Source: JALZOC01 sp031361295
GTDB taxonomy: Bacteria; Acidobacteriota; Vicinamibacteria; Vicinamibacterales; 2-12-FULL-66-21
NCBI GenBank assembly: GCA_031361295.1
Contig: JANMCN010000229.1
Span: 1 to 64,000, forward strand
Reading direction: 5' to 3'
DNA: 64,000 bases
The translations under genes were made by a program, and so were the position numbers. Positions 1 to 8,787 of the stretch are shown here, piece after piece. The notes beneath the pieces are model-generated. The model had not been told where the DNA came from, searched no databases, and worked only from the letters and a program-made list of their open reading frames with translations. Positions within the stretch are counted from its first letter, which is position 1, and each line of letters starts with the position of its first letter.

Positions 1-16
1 GCTATCCTCACCGCGG

Positions 17-1027
17 ATGGTCATCAAGGCATCGGCGGCGTCCGAGATCGGTCACCTCATCGAGGCGCTGGGAGGGGACGATGACGTCCGGCGTGAGGCC
101 GCCATTGCCAGGCTCGGCGTCATCGGAGCGAGGGCGGTCGAGCGTCTGGTCTCCGCCTATGCATCGGCCCCCACACGCGAGCTGAAAGTCGCCGTCCTTC
201 GGGCGCTCGAGGTCTCGGGTGACCGCCGGACGGTTGCCGTCGCGAAGGGGGCAATTCGCGAAGGCGGAGACGTGGCGACTGCAGCCGTCGCCGCGCTCGC
301 TCCCCTGCTGGAATCCCCGCACGCCGCGACAGCTGCCGACGTGCTCGATGTGCTCGTCACGGCGGCGCTCGACACGACGGGCGAGAAGCGCATACGTCTC
401 GCATCGTTCCAGGCCATCCAGCACATCCCCCAGGTCGGCGCGCGAATCGCCGACGCGCTCCAGACCGATCCCGACGCCGGCATCAACGCGGCCGCGCACG
501 AGGCGCCCCGCGACAAGGCTGCCGCGGACGCTGTCTGGCAGGACGCCCTCGAAGGGCGGCTTCCCGACCAGCCGGCGCTCCTCCGTGAAGTGGCGCTCAC
601 CAAGGCACTCACCGCTCCGCTCGGTGCATTACAGAAGATGATTGACGCGGTGCGCACGATTGAGGGCTCGATGCCGTCCGTGCAGAAGCGCGACCAGTGG
701 CGTGCCGCGAGAGGTGCGCTGCACCAGGCGCTGGCGCTGCGCGGCAGCCGGGTGGCTGTGTACGACCTCAGGGAGACGATCGAAGAAGCGCGCGAGCCCC
801 TCCCGGTCTCCTTCCTTGCCGCCCTCCACGTCGTCGGCGACGAATCCTGCGTCGAATCGCTCGCTGCCGCCTACGCGCGCACGCCCGACAACGACGCCAG
901 GTGGCGACACCAGCTGGGCGCGGCGTTCCGTGCCATCGCGAGCCGGGAGAAAATCACGCGACGGCACGCGGCGTTCAAGCGCATCGCGGCCAGATGGCCC
1001 GAGGCGGCGCGAGAGTTGACCACCTAG
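17..1027 (+). CDS. HEAT-repeat protein of unknown function
   Basis: The 336-residue product is almost entirely amphipathic alpha-helical repeats of the HEAT/PBS-lyase type, for example the early stretch HLIEALGGDDDVRREAAIARLG. Such repeats form solenoid scaffolds for protein-protein contacts; no catalytic motif, signal peptide or membrane segment is visible. The ATG used is the first in the window, but the frame stays open to the window edge (codons read L-S-S-P-R before it), so the true start may lie upstream and the gene may be clipped. It converges on proS with a gap of about 60 bases. The fold class is reasonably sure; the function is unknown. Confidence 0.7.
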   Translation: MVIKASAASEIGHLIEALGGDDDVRREAAIARLGVIGARAVERLVSAYASAPTRELKVAVLRALEVSGDRRTVAVAKGAIREGGDVATAAVAALAPLLESPHAATAADVLDVLVTAALDTTGEKRIRLASFQAIQHIPQVGARIADALQTDPDAGINAAAHEAPRDKAAADAVWQDALEGRLPDQPALLREVALTKALTAPLGALQKMIDAVRTIEGSMPSVQKRDQWRAARGALHQALALRGSRVAVYDLRETIEEAREPLPVSFLAALHVVGDESCVESLAAAYARTPDNDARWRHQLGAAFRAIASREKITRRHAAFKRIAARWPEAARELTT

Positions 1028-1087
1028 GCACCCGGGGGCGAGGCTGGCGACATCGGGGTGTCCACACCTCGAACCCGGTTCCGGCTG

Positions 1088-2632
1088 TCAGTACGACTTC
1101 GCGAACCAGGCTTCGAGCGTCGACGGCCGCCCACACTTCACGCACGGGCCCGGGATCGCAGCGGACGCCTCGGCGAACGGAATGTTCCGCAGCGTCGCCT
1201 GGGTCTCAGCCTTGATCTGCGCTTCGCAATCTCCGCTGCCGCACCACGATGCGATCAGGAAGCCGGGCCGCCCTTCCATGGCCGCCTTGAACTCCTCGTA
1301 TGACGTGACGCGGCGGGTGTGCTCCTGGCGGAACTGCAGCGCGCGGCGATAGAGCGCGGCCTGGATGTCTTCGAGCAGCGCCACGACCGCGGGGCCGAGG
1401 CCGTCCATGTTCGCGGGAAGCTTCTCGCGGGTGTCGCGCCGCGCGAGCATGACCTGGGACTTCTCGATGTCCTTCGGCCCGATCTCGAGCCGCACCGGGA
1501 CGCCCCGCATCTCCCATTCGGCGTACTTCCAGCCGGGGCTGTACTCGTCGCGGTCGTCCAGCATCACGCGCACGCCCTCCGCCACTAGGGCATCCCTGAT
1601 GTCACGTGCCTTCGGGAGCACCGTCTCCTGCCAGTTCCCGCGGGGGATCGGCACGATCACGACCTGGTACGGCGCGACCCGAGGCGGAAGGATCAGCCCG
1701 CTGTCGTCGCCGTGCGTCATGATCACCCCGCCAATGAGTCTGGTCGAGACGCCCCACGAGGTGGTCCATGCGTTCTGGACCGTCTTGTCGCGGCCCTGGA
1801 ACTCGATCTCGAACGCCTTCGCGAAGTTCTGCCCGAGATTGTGCGACGTGCCGGCCTGCAGTGCACGGCCGTCGCCCATCAGGGCCTCGATCGAGAACGT
1901 GCGCGATGCGCCGGCGAACTTTTCGCTGTCGCTCTTCTGGCCGTCTATCACGGGCATCGCCAGTTCGGTCTGGACGAACTCCTTGTAGAGCGCGAGGATC
2001 TTCATCGTCTCGTCCTGCGCCTCTGCCTCGGTCTCGTGAGCCGTATGCCCTTCCTGCCAGAGGAACTCGGTCGTGCGGAGGAACGGCCTGGTGACCTTCT
2101 CCCAGCGGACGACGTTCGCCCACTGGTTGATCAGGACGGGCAGATCCCGCCACGACTTGATCCACTTCGCGTACATCGTCCCGATAATCACTTCCGATGT
2201 CGGCCTGATGGCGAGCCGTTCTTCCAGGTCTTCGTCGCCGCCGCGCGTGACCCACGCGACCTGCGGCGAAAATCCTTCGACGTGCTCCGCCTCTCTCGTC
2301 AGCAGCTTCTCGGGGATGAAGAGCGGGAAGTACGCGTTGACATGCCCGGTGGCCTTGAAGCGCTTGTCGAGCCCCTGCTGGATCAGTTCCCAGATTGCGT
2401 ACCCGTACGGCCGAATGGCCATGCAACCTTTGACCGGCGTGTAGTCGGCGAGCTCCGCCTTCCTGACGACGTCCAAATACCACCGCGAAAAATCTTCGGA
2501 TTGCGGGGTGATTTCGGTCACCAGCGCGTCCTTCCTGGGGTTCTGCGGTCCGGACTTCTGCCCGGGCGAACCCGACTTGCCCTTGTGCTGCGCGCCCGCC
2601 GTGCTGCCCGGCTCACCCGTCTGCTGCGTCAT
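1088..2632 (-). CDS. proS: Proline--tRNA ligase, type 3 (archaeal/eukaryotic-like)
   Basis: Charges tRNA-Pro with proline in the cytoplasm. The 514-residue protein has the class II synthetase core with motif 2 around WEKVTRPFLRTTEFLWQEGH (about residues 180-200), a motif 3 region, an anticodon-binding domain, and a C-terminal zinc-type domain with cysteines in SWCGSGDCEAQ and PCVKCGR, ending in the family-typical tyrosine. It lacks the editing insertion of the long bacterial form, which assigns it to the short type 3 ProRS found in many Acidobacteriota. The first 40 or so residues are a low-complexity Gly/Gln/Lys tail before the conserved region, so a later start is possible. It lies downstream of nadB on the same strand, separated by a period-7 repeat gap. 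Confidence 0.95.
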   Translation of the reverse strand: MTQQTGEPGSTAGAQHKGKSGSPGQKSGPQNPRKDALVTEITPQSEDFSRWYLDVVRKAELADYTPVKGCMAIRPYGYAIWELIQQGLDKRFKATGHVNAYFPLFIPEKLLTREAEHVEGFSPQVAWVTRGGDEDLEERLAIRPTSEVIIGTMYAKWIKSWRDLPVLINQWANVVRWEKVTRPFLRTTEFLWQEGHTAHETEAEAQDETMKILALYKEFVQTELAMPVIDGQKSDSEKFAGASRTFSIEALMGDGRALQAGTSHNLGQNFAKAFEIEFQGRDKTVQNAWTTSWGVSTRLIGGVIMTHGDDSGLILPPRVAPYQVVIVPIPRGNWQETVLPKARDIRDALVAEGVRVMLDDRDEYSPGWKYAEWEMRGVPVRLEIGPKDIEKSQVMLARRDTREKLPANMDGLGPAVVALLEDIQAALYRRALQFRQEHTRRVTSYEEFKAAMEGRPGFLIASWCGSGDCEAQIKAETQATLRNIPFAEASAAIPGPCVKCGRPSTLEAWFAKSY

Positions 2633-2649
2633 TCACTCCTCAGTTCACG

Positions 2650-2727
2650 TGACTTCAGTTCCGCTCTCAGCTCTCAGTCTCTCGAGAGCTGGGGAACCTC
2701 GGTGCTGACCGCTGATAGTTACCGGCA
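2650..2727. repeat. Period-7 intergenic array, proS/nadB gap
   Basis: The gap between nadB and proS is filled by degenerate 7-mers such as CTCTCAG repeated twice and TCTCTCG, followed by a GCTGACCGCTGA stretch. It belongs to the same period-7 family seen in the pil and ribosomal-protein gaps, but is weaker here. Confidence 0.45.
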
Positions 2728-4290
2728 TCACCGTGTCTCAGCCACCCTGCGCTTCCAGTTTATATCGTCGCGTTTGGGGAAATCGGCGCGGTAGTGGCCT
2801 CCCCGGCTCTCCTCGCGCCGGAGTGCCGCCCTGGCGATCAGGCGGCCGACGGTCAGAATGCTCGCGCGACGCCATTCGTCGCCGTCGAGGGGCGGGCCGC
2901 TGCGCAGGCGTATCTCCAGATCCGTCCAGGCCGCCTCGAGCGATCCGAGCGCCCGTTCGAGACCCGCGCGGTCGCGGAACAATCCGACCTCGCGCCACAT
3001 CAACGACTGAATGTCCGCCGCGCTGATCGTCGCGGCATCGCGGGGCGCACCGCTGGCACCGCTGGCACCGCTGGCGCCCTCGGCACCCGTGGCCCCCCCG
3101 GCACCCGTGGCCGCTTCCTGCCGCATCGCGCATCCGGCGCGGGCGCCGAACACCAGCCCTTCGAGCAACGAGTTGCTCGCCAGCCGATTGGCTCCGTGCA
3201 CCCCGGTGCACGCGACCTCGCCGGCAGCAAAAAGGCCGGGGAGCGTCGTGCGGCCGTCGATGTCCGACTGCACGCCGCCCATCACGTAGTGGGCGGCAGG
3301 ACCGACCGGAATCCGATCTCGCGCCAGGTCGAGCCCGGCCCGCCGGCACGCGTCGGAAATCAGGGGAAACCGTTCGTGTACGAAGTCCGGATCCAGGTGC
3401 TCGAGGGAAAGGAAGATTGGCCGGCCCGTCCGGTCGGACTCGCGCACGATGGCGCGCGACACGCGATCTCTGGAGGCCAGGTCCCCGGCGGGATCGTAGC
3501 CGGCCATGAAGGCTTCGCCGTCCGCGTTCAAGAGCCTGGCCCCTTCGCCCCGGAGCGCCTCCGACAGCAGGAACCGCGGCTGGCCGGGTACGTTCAATGC
3601 CGTCGGATGGAACTGCACGAACTCGAGATCTGCGACAGCCGCGCCCGCACGAAACGCCATCGCGACGCCGTCGCCCGTTGCGACGTGTGGATTCGTCGTC
3701 TCGCTGTATACCTGCCCGGCGCCCCCGGTTGCCATGAGCACGAGCGGGGCACGCGCAACCGAGACCGTGCCATCATCGGCCAGGAAACGCGCACCCGCGC
3801 ACCAGCCGTCCTCGACGAGAAGATCGACGACCCGCGCATGTGCGTGCGTGACAACCCGAGGCAGGGCGGATGCGCGCAGCCAGAGCACCCGGCCGATCTC
3901 GCGCCCGGTCGCGTCGTGTGCGTGCAGCACGCGGCGGGCGCTGTGCGCCCCTTCGATGGCGAGCGCCGGCTGGCCGTCGGGATCGAGATCGAAACGGGCG
4001 CCCCACGCCATCAGCTCTCTGACGTACTGGGGACCGTCTTCGACCAGCACGCGCACGGCCCGCTCGTCGCAGAGGCCGTCGCCGGCGGCCATGGTATCCG
4101 CCGCATGGAGCTCCGGGGAATCGCCCGGGCCCACCGCCGCCGCGATGCCACCCTGCGCATACCCCGTATTGCCTTCGCGCGGCTCGGCCTTCGTCAGGAT
4201 CAGAACGTCGCCGGCGCCCGCGAGCTCGGCGGCCGCGCGAAGCGCAGCGATGCCGCTGCCGACGATGATGAAATCCGCGCGAAGCTCCAC
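2728..4290 (-). CDS. nadB: L-aspartate oxidase
   Basis: Oxidises L-aspartate to iminoaspartate with FAD, the first step of de novo NAD synthesis; quinolinate synthase NadA is not in the window. The 520-residue protein begins with a Rossmann FAD-binding motif (IIVGSGIAALRAAAEL). It also carries the succinate dehydrogenase/fumarate reductase family signatures EFVQFHPTAL, RRVLHAHDATGREIG and GEVACTGVHGANRLASNSLLEG, the last binding FAD near the active site. The start is GTG at 4290, only 37 bases from the divergent aroB start. An alanine/glycine-rich tandem repeat (GASGASGASGA) separates the flavin domain from the C-terminal helical domain; this linker is unusual for the family. Confidence 0.95.
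   Translation of the reverse strand: MELRADFIIVGSGIAALRAAAELAGAGDVLILTKAEPREGNTGYAQGGIAAAVGPGDSPELHAADTMAAGDGLCDERAVRVLVEDGPQYVRELMAWGARFDLDPDGQPALAIEGAHSARRVLHAHDATGREIGRVLWLRASALPRVVTHAHARVVDLLVEDGWCAGARFLADDGTVSVARAPLVLMATGGAGQVYSETTNPHVATGDGVAMAFRAGAAVADLEFVQFHPTALNVPGQPRFLLSEALRGEGARLLNADGEAFMAGYDPAGDLASRDRVSRAIVRESDRTGRPIFLSLEHLDPDFVHERFPLISDACRRAGLDLARDRIPVGPAAHYVMGGVQSDIDGRTTLPGLFAAGEVACTGVHGANRLASNSLLEGLVFGARAGCAMRQEAATGAGGATGAEGASGASGASGAPRDAATISAADIQSLMWREVGLFRDRAGLERALGSLEAAWTDLEIRLRSGPPLDGDEWRRASILTVGRLIARAALRREESRGGHYRADFPKRDDINWKRRVAETR
3045..3112. repeat. 9-bp tandem repeat inside nadB
   Basis: The 9-mer CGCTGGCAC is repeated three times almost perfectly from 3051, with decayed copies after it. 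It encodes Gly-Ala-Ser/Gly-Ala-Thr tripeptides in the NadB interdomain linker. Because the unit is a multiple of three, copy-number change would keep frame. Confidence 0.7.
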
Positions 4291-4327
4291 GCCGGTCCTG
4301 ATGCTGCTATCCTACCATCGCCACAAC

Positions 4328-5428
4328 ATGAGCTCTCCAGGGTCGTCCGCCCCGCTGCGGCTGAAGGTGCGCACGCAATCGGGCGAGTACGGCATCGACA
4401 TCGCCCCCGACGCCACCTTGCGACTGTCGGCCACGCTCGACGCCGCCGGCGTCCCGGCGCGCCGCTTCATCGTCGCGAGCCAGACCGTGTGGCGCCTTCA
4501 TGGTGACCGCCTGCAGAACGTGACGGCCGACGAGCCGATCCTGATTCCTGACGGTGAACGTTACAAGCAGCTGGCAACGGTCGGGCGCATTTACGACGCG
4601 CTGATACGGGCCGGGGCTGACCGTCTGAGTACGATCGTCGCCGTGGGCGGTGGCGTGACGGGAGACATCGCAGGCTTTGCCGCGGCCACGTTTCTGCGCG
4701 GAATCCCTGTCGTACAGGTGCCGACAACCCTGCTCGCGCAGGTGGACAGCTCCGTTGGAGGGAAAGTGGGCGTCAACCATGCCCTCGGCAAGAATCTCAT
4801 CGGCGCGTTCCACCCGCCCGCGGCCGTCGTGATCGATCCGGAGCTGCTTGCCACGCTTCCGCGCCGCGAATTCAGGGCGGGCCTCTACGAAGTCGTGAAA
4901 TATGGCGTGATTGCGAGCCGTCCACTGTTCGAGCGGACGTCCAGGGATCTGAAGGCGCTGTTCGCCCGGGAGGCCGAAGCGCTGCTGCCGGTGATTGCCG
5001 AGTCCTGTCGGATCAAGGCGTCGATCGTCGAACAGGACGAGCACGAATCCGGCGTACGCCGGACTCTCAACTTCGGCCACACCGCGGGCCACGCGCTCGA
5101 AGCCGTCACGAAGTATCGCCGCTTCCGGCACGGGGAGGCTGTCGCCTACGGGATGCTCGCCGCGTCGGCGCTGGCGACGGCGAGGGGCGTCTTGCCGGAG
5201 GCGGATCGCGCGGCGCTCGAAAGCCACATCGTGCAGATGGGGCCGCTGCCTCCGGTGGGGGATTTGTCGGCCGCGGAAGTGACGGATGCCACCCGCCGCG
5301 ACAAGAAGGTGCTCGCCGGACGATTGCACTTCGTGCTGCCGACGGCGATCGGCGCCACGACCACCGTGACCGACGTCACGCCGGAGGAGTTGAGGCACGC
5401 CCTCACCGGGATAGGCCTCAAGGACTGA
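4328..5428 (+). CDS. aroB: 3-dehydroquinate synthase
   Basis: Converts DAHP to 3-dehydroquinate, the second step of the shikimate pathway. The 366-residue product has the usual length. It shows the NAD-binding motif VAVGGGVTGDIAGF, the PTTLLAQVDSSVGGK active-site segment, the KYGVI stretch, and zinc-ligand regions LNFGHTAGHALE and RHGEAVAYGM. The frame is open much further upstream, but that part is antisense to nadB. The ATG at 4328 begins right before the conserved domain and is chosen. It diverges from nadB and converges on the sigma-54 regulator with 3 bases between stops. Confidence 0.95.
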   Translation: MSSPGSSAPLRLKVRTQSGEYGIDIAPDATLRLSATLDAAGVPARRFIVASQTVWRLHGDRLQNVTADEPILIPDGERYKQLATVGRIYDALIRAGADRLSTIVAVGGGVTGDIAGFAAATFLRGIPVVQVPTTLLAQVDSSVGGKVGVNHALGKNLIGAFHPPAAVVIDPELLATLPRREFRAGLYEVVKYGVIASRPLFERTSRDLKALFAREAEALLPVIAESCRIKASIVEQDEHESGVRRTLNFGHTAGHALEAVTKYRRFRHGEAVAYGMLAASALATARGVLPEADRAALESHIVQMGPLPPVGDLSAAEVTDATRRDKKVLAGRLHFVLPTAIGATTTVTDVTPEELRHALTGIGLKD

Positions 5429-5431
5429 CGC

Positions 5432-6823
5432 CTATTCGATACGATATTCCTTCAGCTTGCCGACGAGCGCCTTGTAACTGATCTGCAGCAGCTCCGCCGC
5501 CCGCCCCTTGCTGCCGTCGGCCTCCCGCAGCACCTCTTCGATCTTGAGCTTCTCGACGCCCGCCACGACTCGCCGGGTCACGTCGCCCAGCGTCCCGGAC
5601 ATGTCGACGTGGGCCCAGGGGTTGACGGACTCTTCTTCCGGAAGGTGGTTGACGAACGAGAGGTTCAGGTGCCGTGGCAGGATCGTGTCGCCATCCGCCA
5701 GGATCACCGCGCGCTCGATGCAGTTCTGGAGCTCGCGCACGTTCCCGGGCCAGCGGTACGTCTGCAGCTGCTCGAGCGCCTCCGGCGACAGCGTCAACGT
5801 TCTCTTCTTCAAGTCGCGGCAGAAGCGATCGACGAAGGACAGCGCGAGCAGGGGGATGTCGGCGCCGCGATCGCGCAGCGGCGGGACGGTGATCGGGAAG
5901 ACCGACAGCCTGAAAAACAGGTCTTCGCGAAAACGGCGCGCCGTGACGGCCGCCCGGAGCCCCTTGTTGGTGGCCGCGACGAGCCGGACGTCCACGCTGA
6001 CGAGCGCCGTCCCGCCCACTCGTTCGAACCGCCGCTCTTCAAGGGCGCGGAGGATTTTCGCCTGGAGCGCCAGCGGGAGGTCCCCGATTTCGTCGAGGAA
6101 CAGCGTCCCGCGATGCGCCATCTCGAACTTCCCGGGCTTGCGCGCCACGGCATTCGTGAACGCGCCCTTCTCGTGGCCGAACAGCTCCGTCTCGAGCAGC
6201 GTCTCCGGAATCGCCGCACAGTTGATCGCGACAAACGGCGCCTCGGAACGCGGGCTGAGCGCGTGCAGCGACCGCGCGAACAGTTCCTTGCCGGTCCCGC
6301 TCTCCCCTTCGAGCAGCACCGTCGTATCGGTGCCGGCGGCGCGTTGCAGCGACGCGAACACCTTCCGGAATGCGGGGTCCTGGCCGACGAGCTGCGGGGC
6401 TCCGCGCCGAACCGCCAGCTCCTCCTTCATCAGGAGATTTTCCGTCACCAGGCGGCGCTGCTCGAGCGCCCGGCCGACGAGCAGCAGCAGATGGTCGGGA
6501 TCCACCGGCTTCGCGAGGAAGTCGAGCGCGCCCTCCTTCATCGCCGTGACGGCATCCTCGATACTTCCGTAGGCCGTCATGACGATGACGGGGACGTCGG
6601 CGTCGATTTCCTTCGAGGCACGGAGCACGCCGAACCCGTCCCCTTCCGGCAGCCGCAAATCCGAAAGCACGAGCGCGGGCTGCGCTTCCTGGAGCAGCTT
6701 GACCGCCTCAGGCTGATCCCGCGCCTCGACGACGGCGTGGCCCTGGCGTTCGAGGGCATGCCTGAGCATGGCTCGGAGCGAATCCTTGTCTTCGACGAGA
6801 AGAATCTGGGCGGGCGCCGGCAT
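5432..6823 (-). CDS. NtrC-family sigma-54-type response regulator with GAFTNA loop
   Basis: The 463-residue protein has a receiver domain (phosphoacceptor Asp55, Lys105), a central AAA+ domain (Walker A GESGTGKE near 172-180, Walker B TLFLDEIGD, R-finger region) and a C-terminal Fis-type HTH. Such proteins remodel sigma-54 RNA polymerase after phosphorylation. The loop that contacts sigma-54 reads GAFTNA (residues 220-225, bases 6149-6166) instead of the canonical GAFTGA found in PilR of this same window. An in-frame GTG at 6871 would add 16 residues, but ATG 6823 opens the conserved receiver domain. No kinase is adjacent; the solitary histidine kinase at 32.6-33.8 kb is a possible partner by inference only. 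Confidence 0.85.
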   Translation of the reverse strand: MPAPAQILLVEDKDSLRAMLRHALERQGHAVVEARDQPEAVKLLQEAQPALVLSDLRLPEGDGFGVLRASKEIDADVPVIVMTAYGSIEDAVTAMKEGALDFLAKPVDPDHLLLLVGRALEQRRLVTENLLMKEELAVRRGAPQLVGQDPAFRKVFASLQRAAGTDTTVLLEGESGTGKELFARSLHALSPRSEAPFVAINCAAIPETLLETELFGHEKGAFTNAVARKPGKFEMAHRGTLFLDEIGDLPLALQAKILRALEERRFERVGGTALVSVDVRLVAATNKGLRAAVTARRFREDLFFRLSVFPITVPPLRDRGADIPLLALSFVDRFCRDLKKRTLTLSPEALEQLQTYRWPGNVRELQNCIERAVILADGDTILPRHLNLSFVNHLPEEESVNPWAHVDMSGTLGDVTRRVVAGVEKLKIEEVLREADGSKGRAAELLQISYKALVGKLKEYRIE

Positions 6824-6925
6824 GCGAGGACGCGAGCTCAGAGGGCTGGGCCCGCAGAGCCGAGGGGGCACTGGCCGGGCGCGATGGACGGGATGCTCAT
6901 GGGTTGATTCAGTGTAGCAGGCGTT

Positions 6926-6958
6926 CGGGCCGCACGCGGGCCGAAAAGCTGCGGCCCG
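6926..6958 (-). terminator. GC-rich stem-loop, probable terminator of first minor-pilin operon
   Basis: A perfect 9-bp inverted repeat, CGGGCCGCA at 6926-6934 and TGCGGCCCG at 6950-6958, lies 28 bases past the stop of the PilX-like gene in the direction of transcription. There is no clear T-run, so intrinsic termination is uncertain. Confidence 0.4.
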
Positions 6959-6985
6959 GCACGCGTCACCGCCACCTTTGCCCGG

Positions 6986-7654
6986 TCACCGCACCTCCCT
7001 CCAGGAGAGAACCCTGACCGCGCGACGCGGTGCAGGCGGGGCCACGCCCGCCGCCGCGGCGCCACGAACGGTCTGGAGCGCCACCGTGGCTTCGACCGAG
7101 CGGTGCGCACCCGCGGCTCCGAACGCCTCAGCGCGCACGACCACCACGTCGTTTGAATCCCGTTCCGCATCCCCATCCCGTTCGTCCCCATCGTCCGCGA
7201 CCCAGACCAGCAGGTAGGCCGGAGGGACGATGAGGCCGGCGGGCGCGAGATCGCTCAGCGGTCCATGGCCGAAGAGGTGCCACACGGGACGATTCGGGGA
7301 TGGGGCAAAAGAGGCGTTGCTTGCCGCCTGGCGCTCCGCCGCGAGCGCAGAGAGATTCAGGATCCGTCCGTCGGGCGCGCGGGGCGCCTGCGCTCCGTCC
7401 TGAAGGCACGCGGACACCGTGGCACCCGGGATCGCACCCCAGTCTGCCGAACGGAGCTCGCCAATCGTCTCTTCGAGGGCCGCGTCCGCAGCGTAGAGCG
7501 CCTGCTGCGCGGCGCCGTGGTTCGCGCTCGCCATCGTCTCCGACATCGTGACGAGAACGAGAGCCGCTGACATCGTCGCGAGCAGCGTGGTGACCATCAG
7601 GACGCAGATGAGCGCCGTTCCGCGCTCCGAACCTCGAGCCGTCAACGGCGTCAT
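6986..7654 (-). CDS. PilX-like minor pilin assembly protein (set A)
   Basis: The 222-residue product has a prepilin-like N-terminus with a cleavage-type Gly before TALICVLMVTTLLATMSAALV, a single membrane helix, then the PilX-family segment QQALYAADAALEE. As in PilX and GspK-type proteins, the fifth mature residue is not Glu. It resembles the set B PilX-like protein at 29.4-30.2 kb in having the same AADAA block and a WVADD motif. It is the last gene of a three-gene operon, its ATG overlapping the stop of the PilW-like gene. It probably helps prime pilus assembly; the specific role is inferred. Confidence 0.75.
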   Translation of the reverse strand: MTPLTARGSERGTALICVLMVTTLLATMSAALVLVTMSETMASANHGAAQQALYAADAALEETIGELRSADWGAIPGATVSACLQDGAQAPRAPDGRILNLSALAAERQAASNASFAPSPNRPVWHLFGHGPLSDLAPAGLIVPPAYLLVWVADDGDERDGDAERDSNDVVVVRAEAFGAAGAHRSVEATVALQTVRGAAAAGVAPPAPRRAVRVLSWREVR

Positions 7655-8787
7655 CGGATGCCCGTGTCGAGGACATTGCGGGGCGTGACGTCGAACGTGA
7701 CCTGCAGGTCAGGGATGTAGCGATCTGCGTCGAGCGAGGTGCCGCGGTTCGCAAATGCCCCGCCCGTGCCCCGGAACTCGGCGCCTTCCGCTTCGAGCCG
7801 CAGCGCGACGCCAATCCGGCGCACCCGCAGAAGATCGACGTCGAATCGGCCCGGCGATTGACCGCACCACGGGCCATCCGTCAGCTGCGCCCGGGTCAGG
7901 GGAACGAGCGTGGTTCCGCCGAGGTCTGACAGCAGAGGTACAGGTGGCGTGCCGGCCGCGTACGCGCAGTTCGCGCGGCCATCGCCGGGGGGCGTGACGC
8001 TCGTCGGAGCCGGGTCTGCGAAGTAGGAGAAACGCAGATCCACCACGTGATCGACGAGGGGCACATCACTTCGATCTCCGTCGTACGACATGAGCCGCCT
8101 CCCTGCCCGATCCAGGTAGTACACGCGCTGGACAAGGGTCGCGACGCGGCTTGTCGCGACGTAGCGCTGCGAGAGCGCCGCAGGAGGTACCAGGAGGGAG
8201 GCCACCGCATCGACAGCGGAAACCGTGAAGATGTCGCGCGCGCCGTCGCCGGCGTCCGGCGAGTAAATCAGGACCCGATCTCCCGCCTTGAAGCCGCACA
8301 CGCCGTCGGACCCGCACCCGGGCGCTCCCCCATCGACGACGATGGGGCCGGACGGGCCAGCCATCGCGGTCGCCAGCTTCGTTTGTGACGCATCGCCCGG
8401 TACAAAGAGGACCGTGATGCGATCCGCGAAGTAGGATCTCTCCGGGTCCGCTCCGAGCACGCCGGTTCGGGCGGGCACGACGGGGGGAAACGCATCGATG
8501 AGCGGACCGCGGGGAGAGCCGTTCGAGACCCCCGCTCCCGCCGCCAGCAGGTCTCGCCGGATCGCTTCCACGGCGACCCGCAGCCGCTGCTGCAGGTCGG
8601 TTGCATCCCCCTGGGTCCGGATGGTGGCCTGCGCTGCAGCGCAGAACCTCAACAGGACTGAGAGCAGCGCGCACACGATTGCCGCCACGACCAGCAACTC
8701 GAGCAGCACGTATCCGGGCGCGGGCTGGAGCGCCAGACGTTTGCAGCTGCGGGAGGTGGCCGACCGTTTCCTGCCTTCGACAGTCAT
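7651..8787 (-). CDS. PilW-like minor prepilin (set A)
   Basis: The 378-residue protein has a basic leader ending in Gly followed by YVLLELLVVAAIVCALLSV. This is a prepilin peptidase site with Glu at mature position 5 but Tyr instead of Phe at position 1. A large extracytoplasmic domain follows. The C-terminal pattern (FDVDLLRVRRIGVALRLEA, then a NRGTSLDADRYIPDLQ motif) matches the PilW-like protein of set B, so the two are paralogues. It is coupled to its neighbours by ATGA overlaps at both ends. It is expected to sit in the inner membrane, or at the pilus tip after processing. Confidence 0.8.
   Translation of the reverse strand: MTVEGRKRSATSRSCKRLALQPAPGYVLLELLVVAAIVCALLSVLLRFCAAAQATIRTQGDATDLQQRLRVAVEAIRRDLLAAGAGVSNGSPRGPLIDAFPPVVPARTGVLGADPERSYFADRITVLFVPGDASQTKLATAMAGPSGPIVVDGGAPGCGSDGVCGFKAGDRVLIYSPDAGDGARDIFTVSAVDAVASLLVPPAALSQRYVATSRVATLVQRVYYLDRAGRRLMSYDGDRSDVPLVDHVVDLRFSYFADPAPTSVTPPGDGRANCAYAAGTPPVPLLSDLGGTTLVPLTRAQLTDGPWCGQSPGRFDVDLLRVRRIGVALRLEAEGAEFRGTGGAFANRGTSLDADRYIPDLQVTFDVTPRNVLDTGIR

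Noticed and set aside
1028..1087. Bidirectional terminator between the HEAT gene and proS
   Set aside because: Only a 5-bp GGTGT/ACACC stem with no T-run; too weak.
3506..4327. Upstream open frame of aroB
   Set aside because: It is antisense to nadB, lacks conserved domain content and is explained by high-GC codon bias. The domain starts at 4328.
2794..4506. Long 570-residue plus-strand ORF over nadB
   Set aside because: Arg/Ala-rich shadow of nadB with no recognisable family signature.
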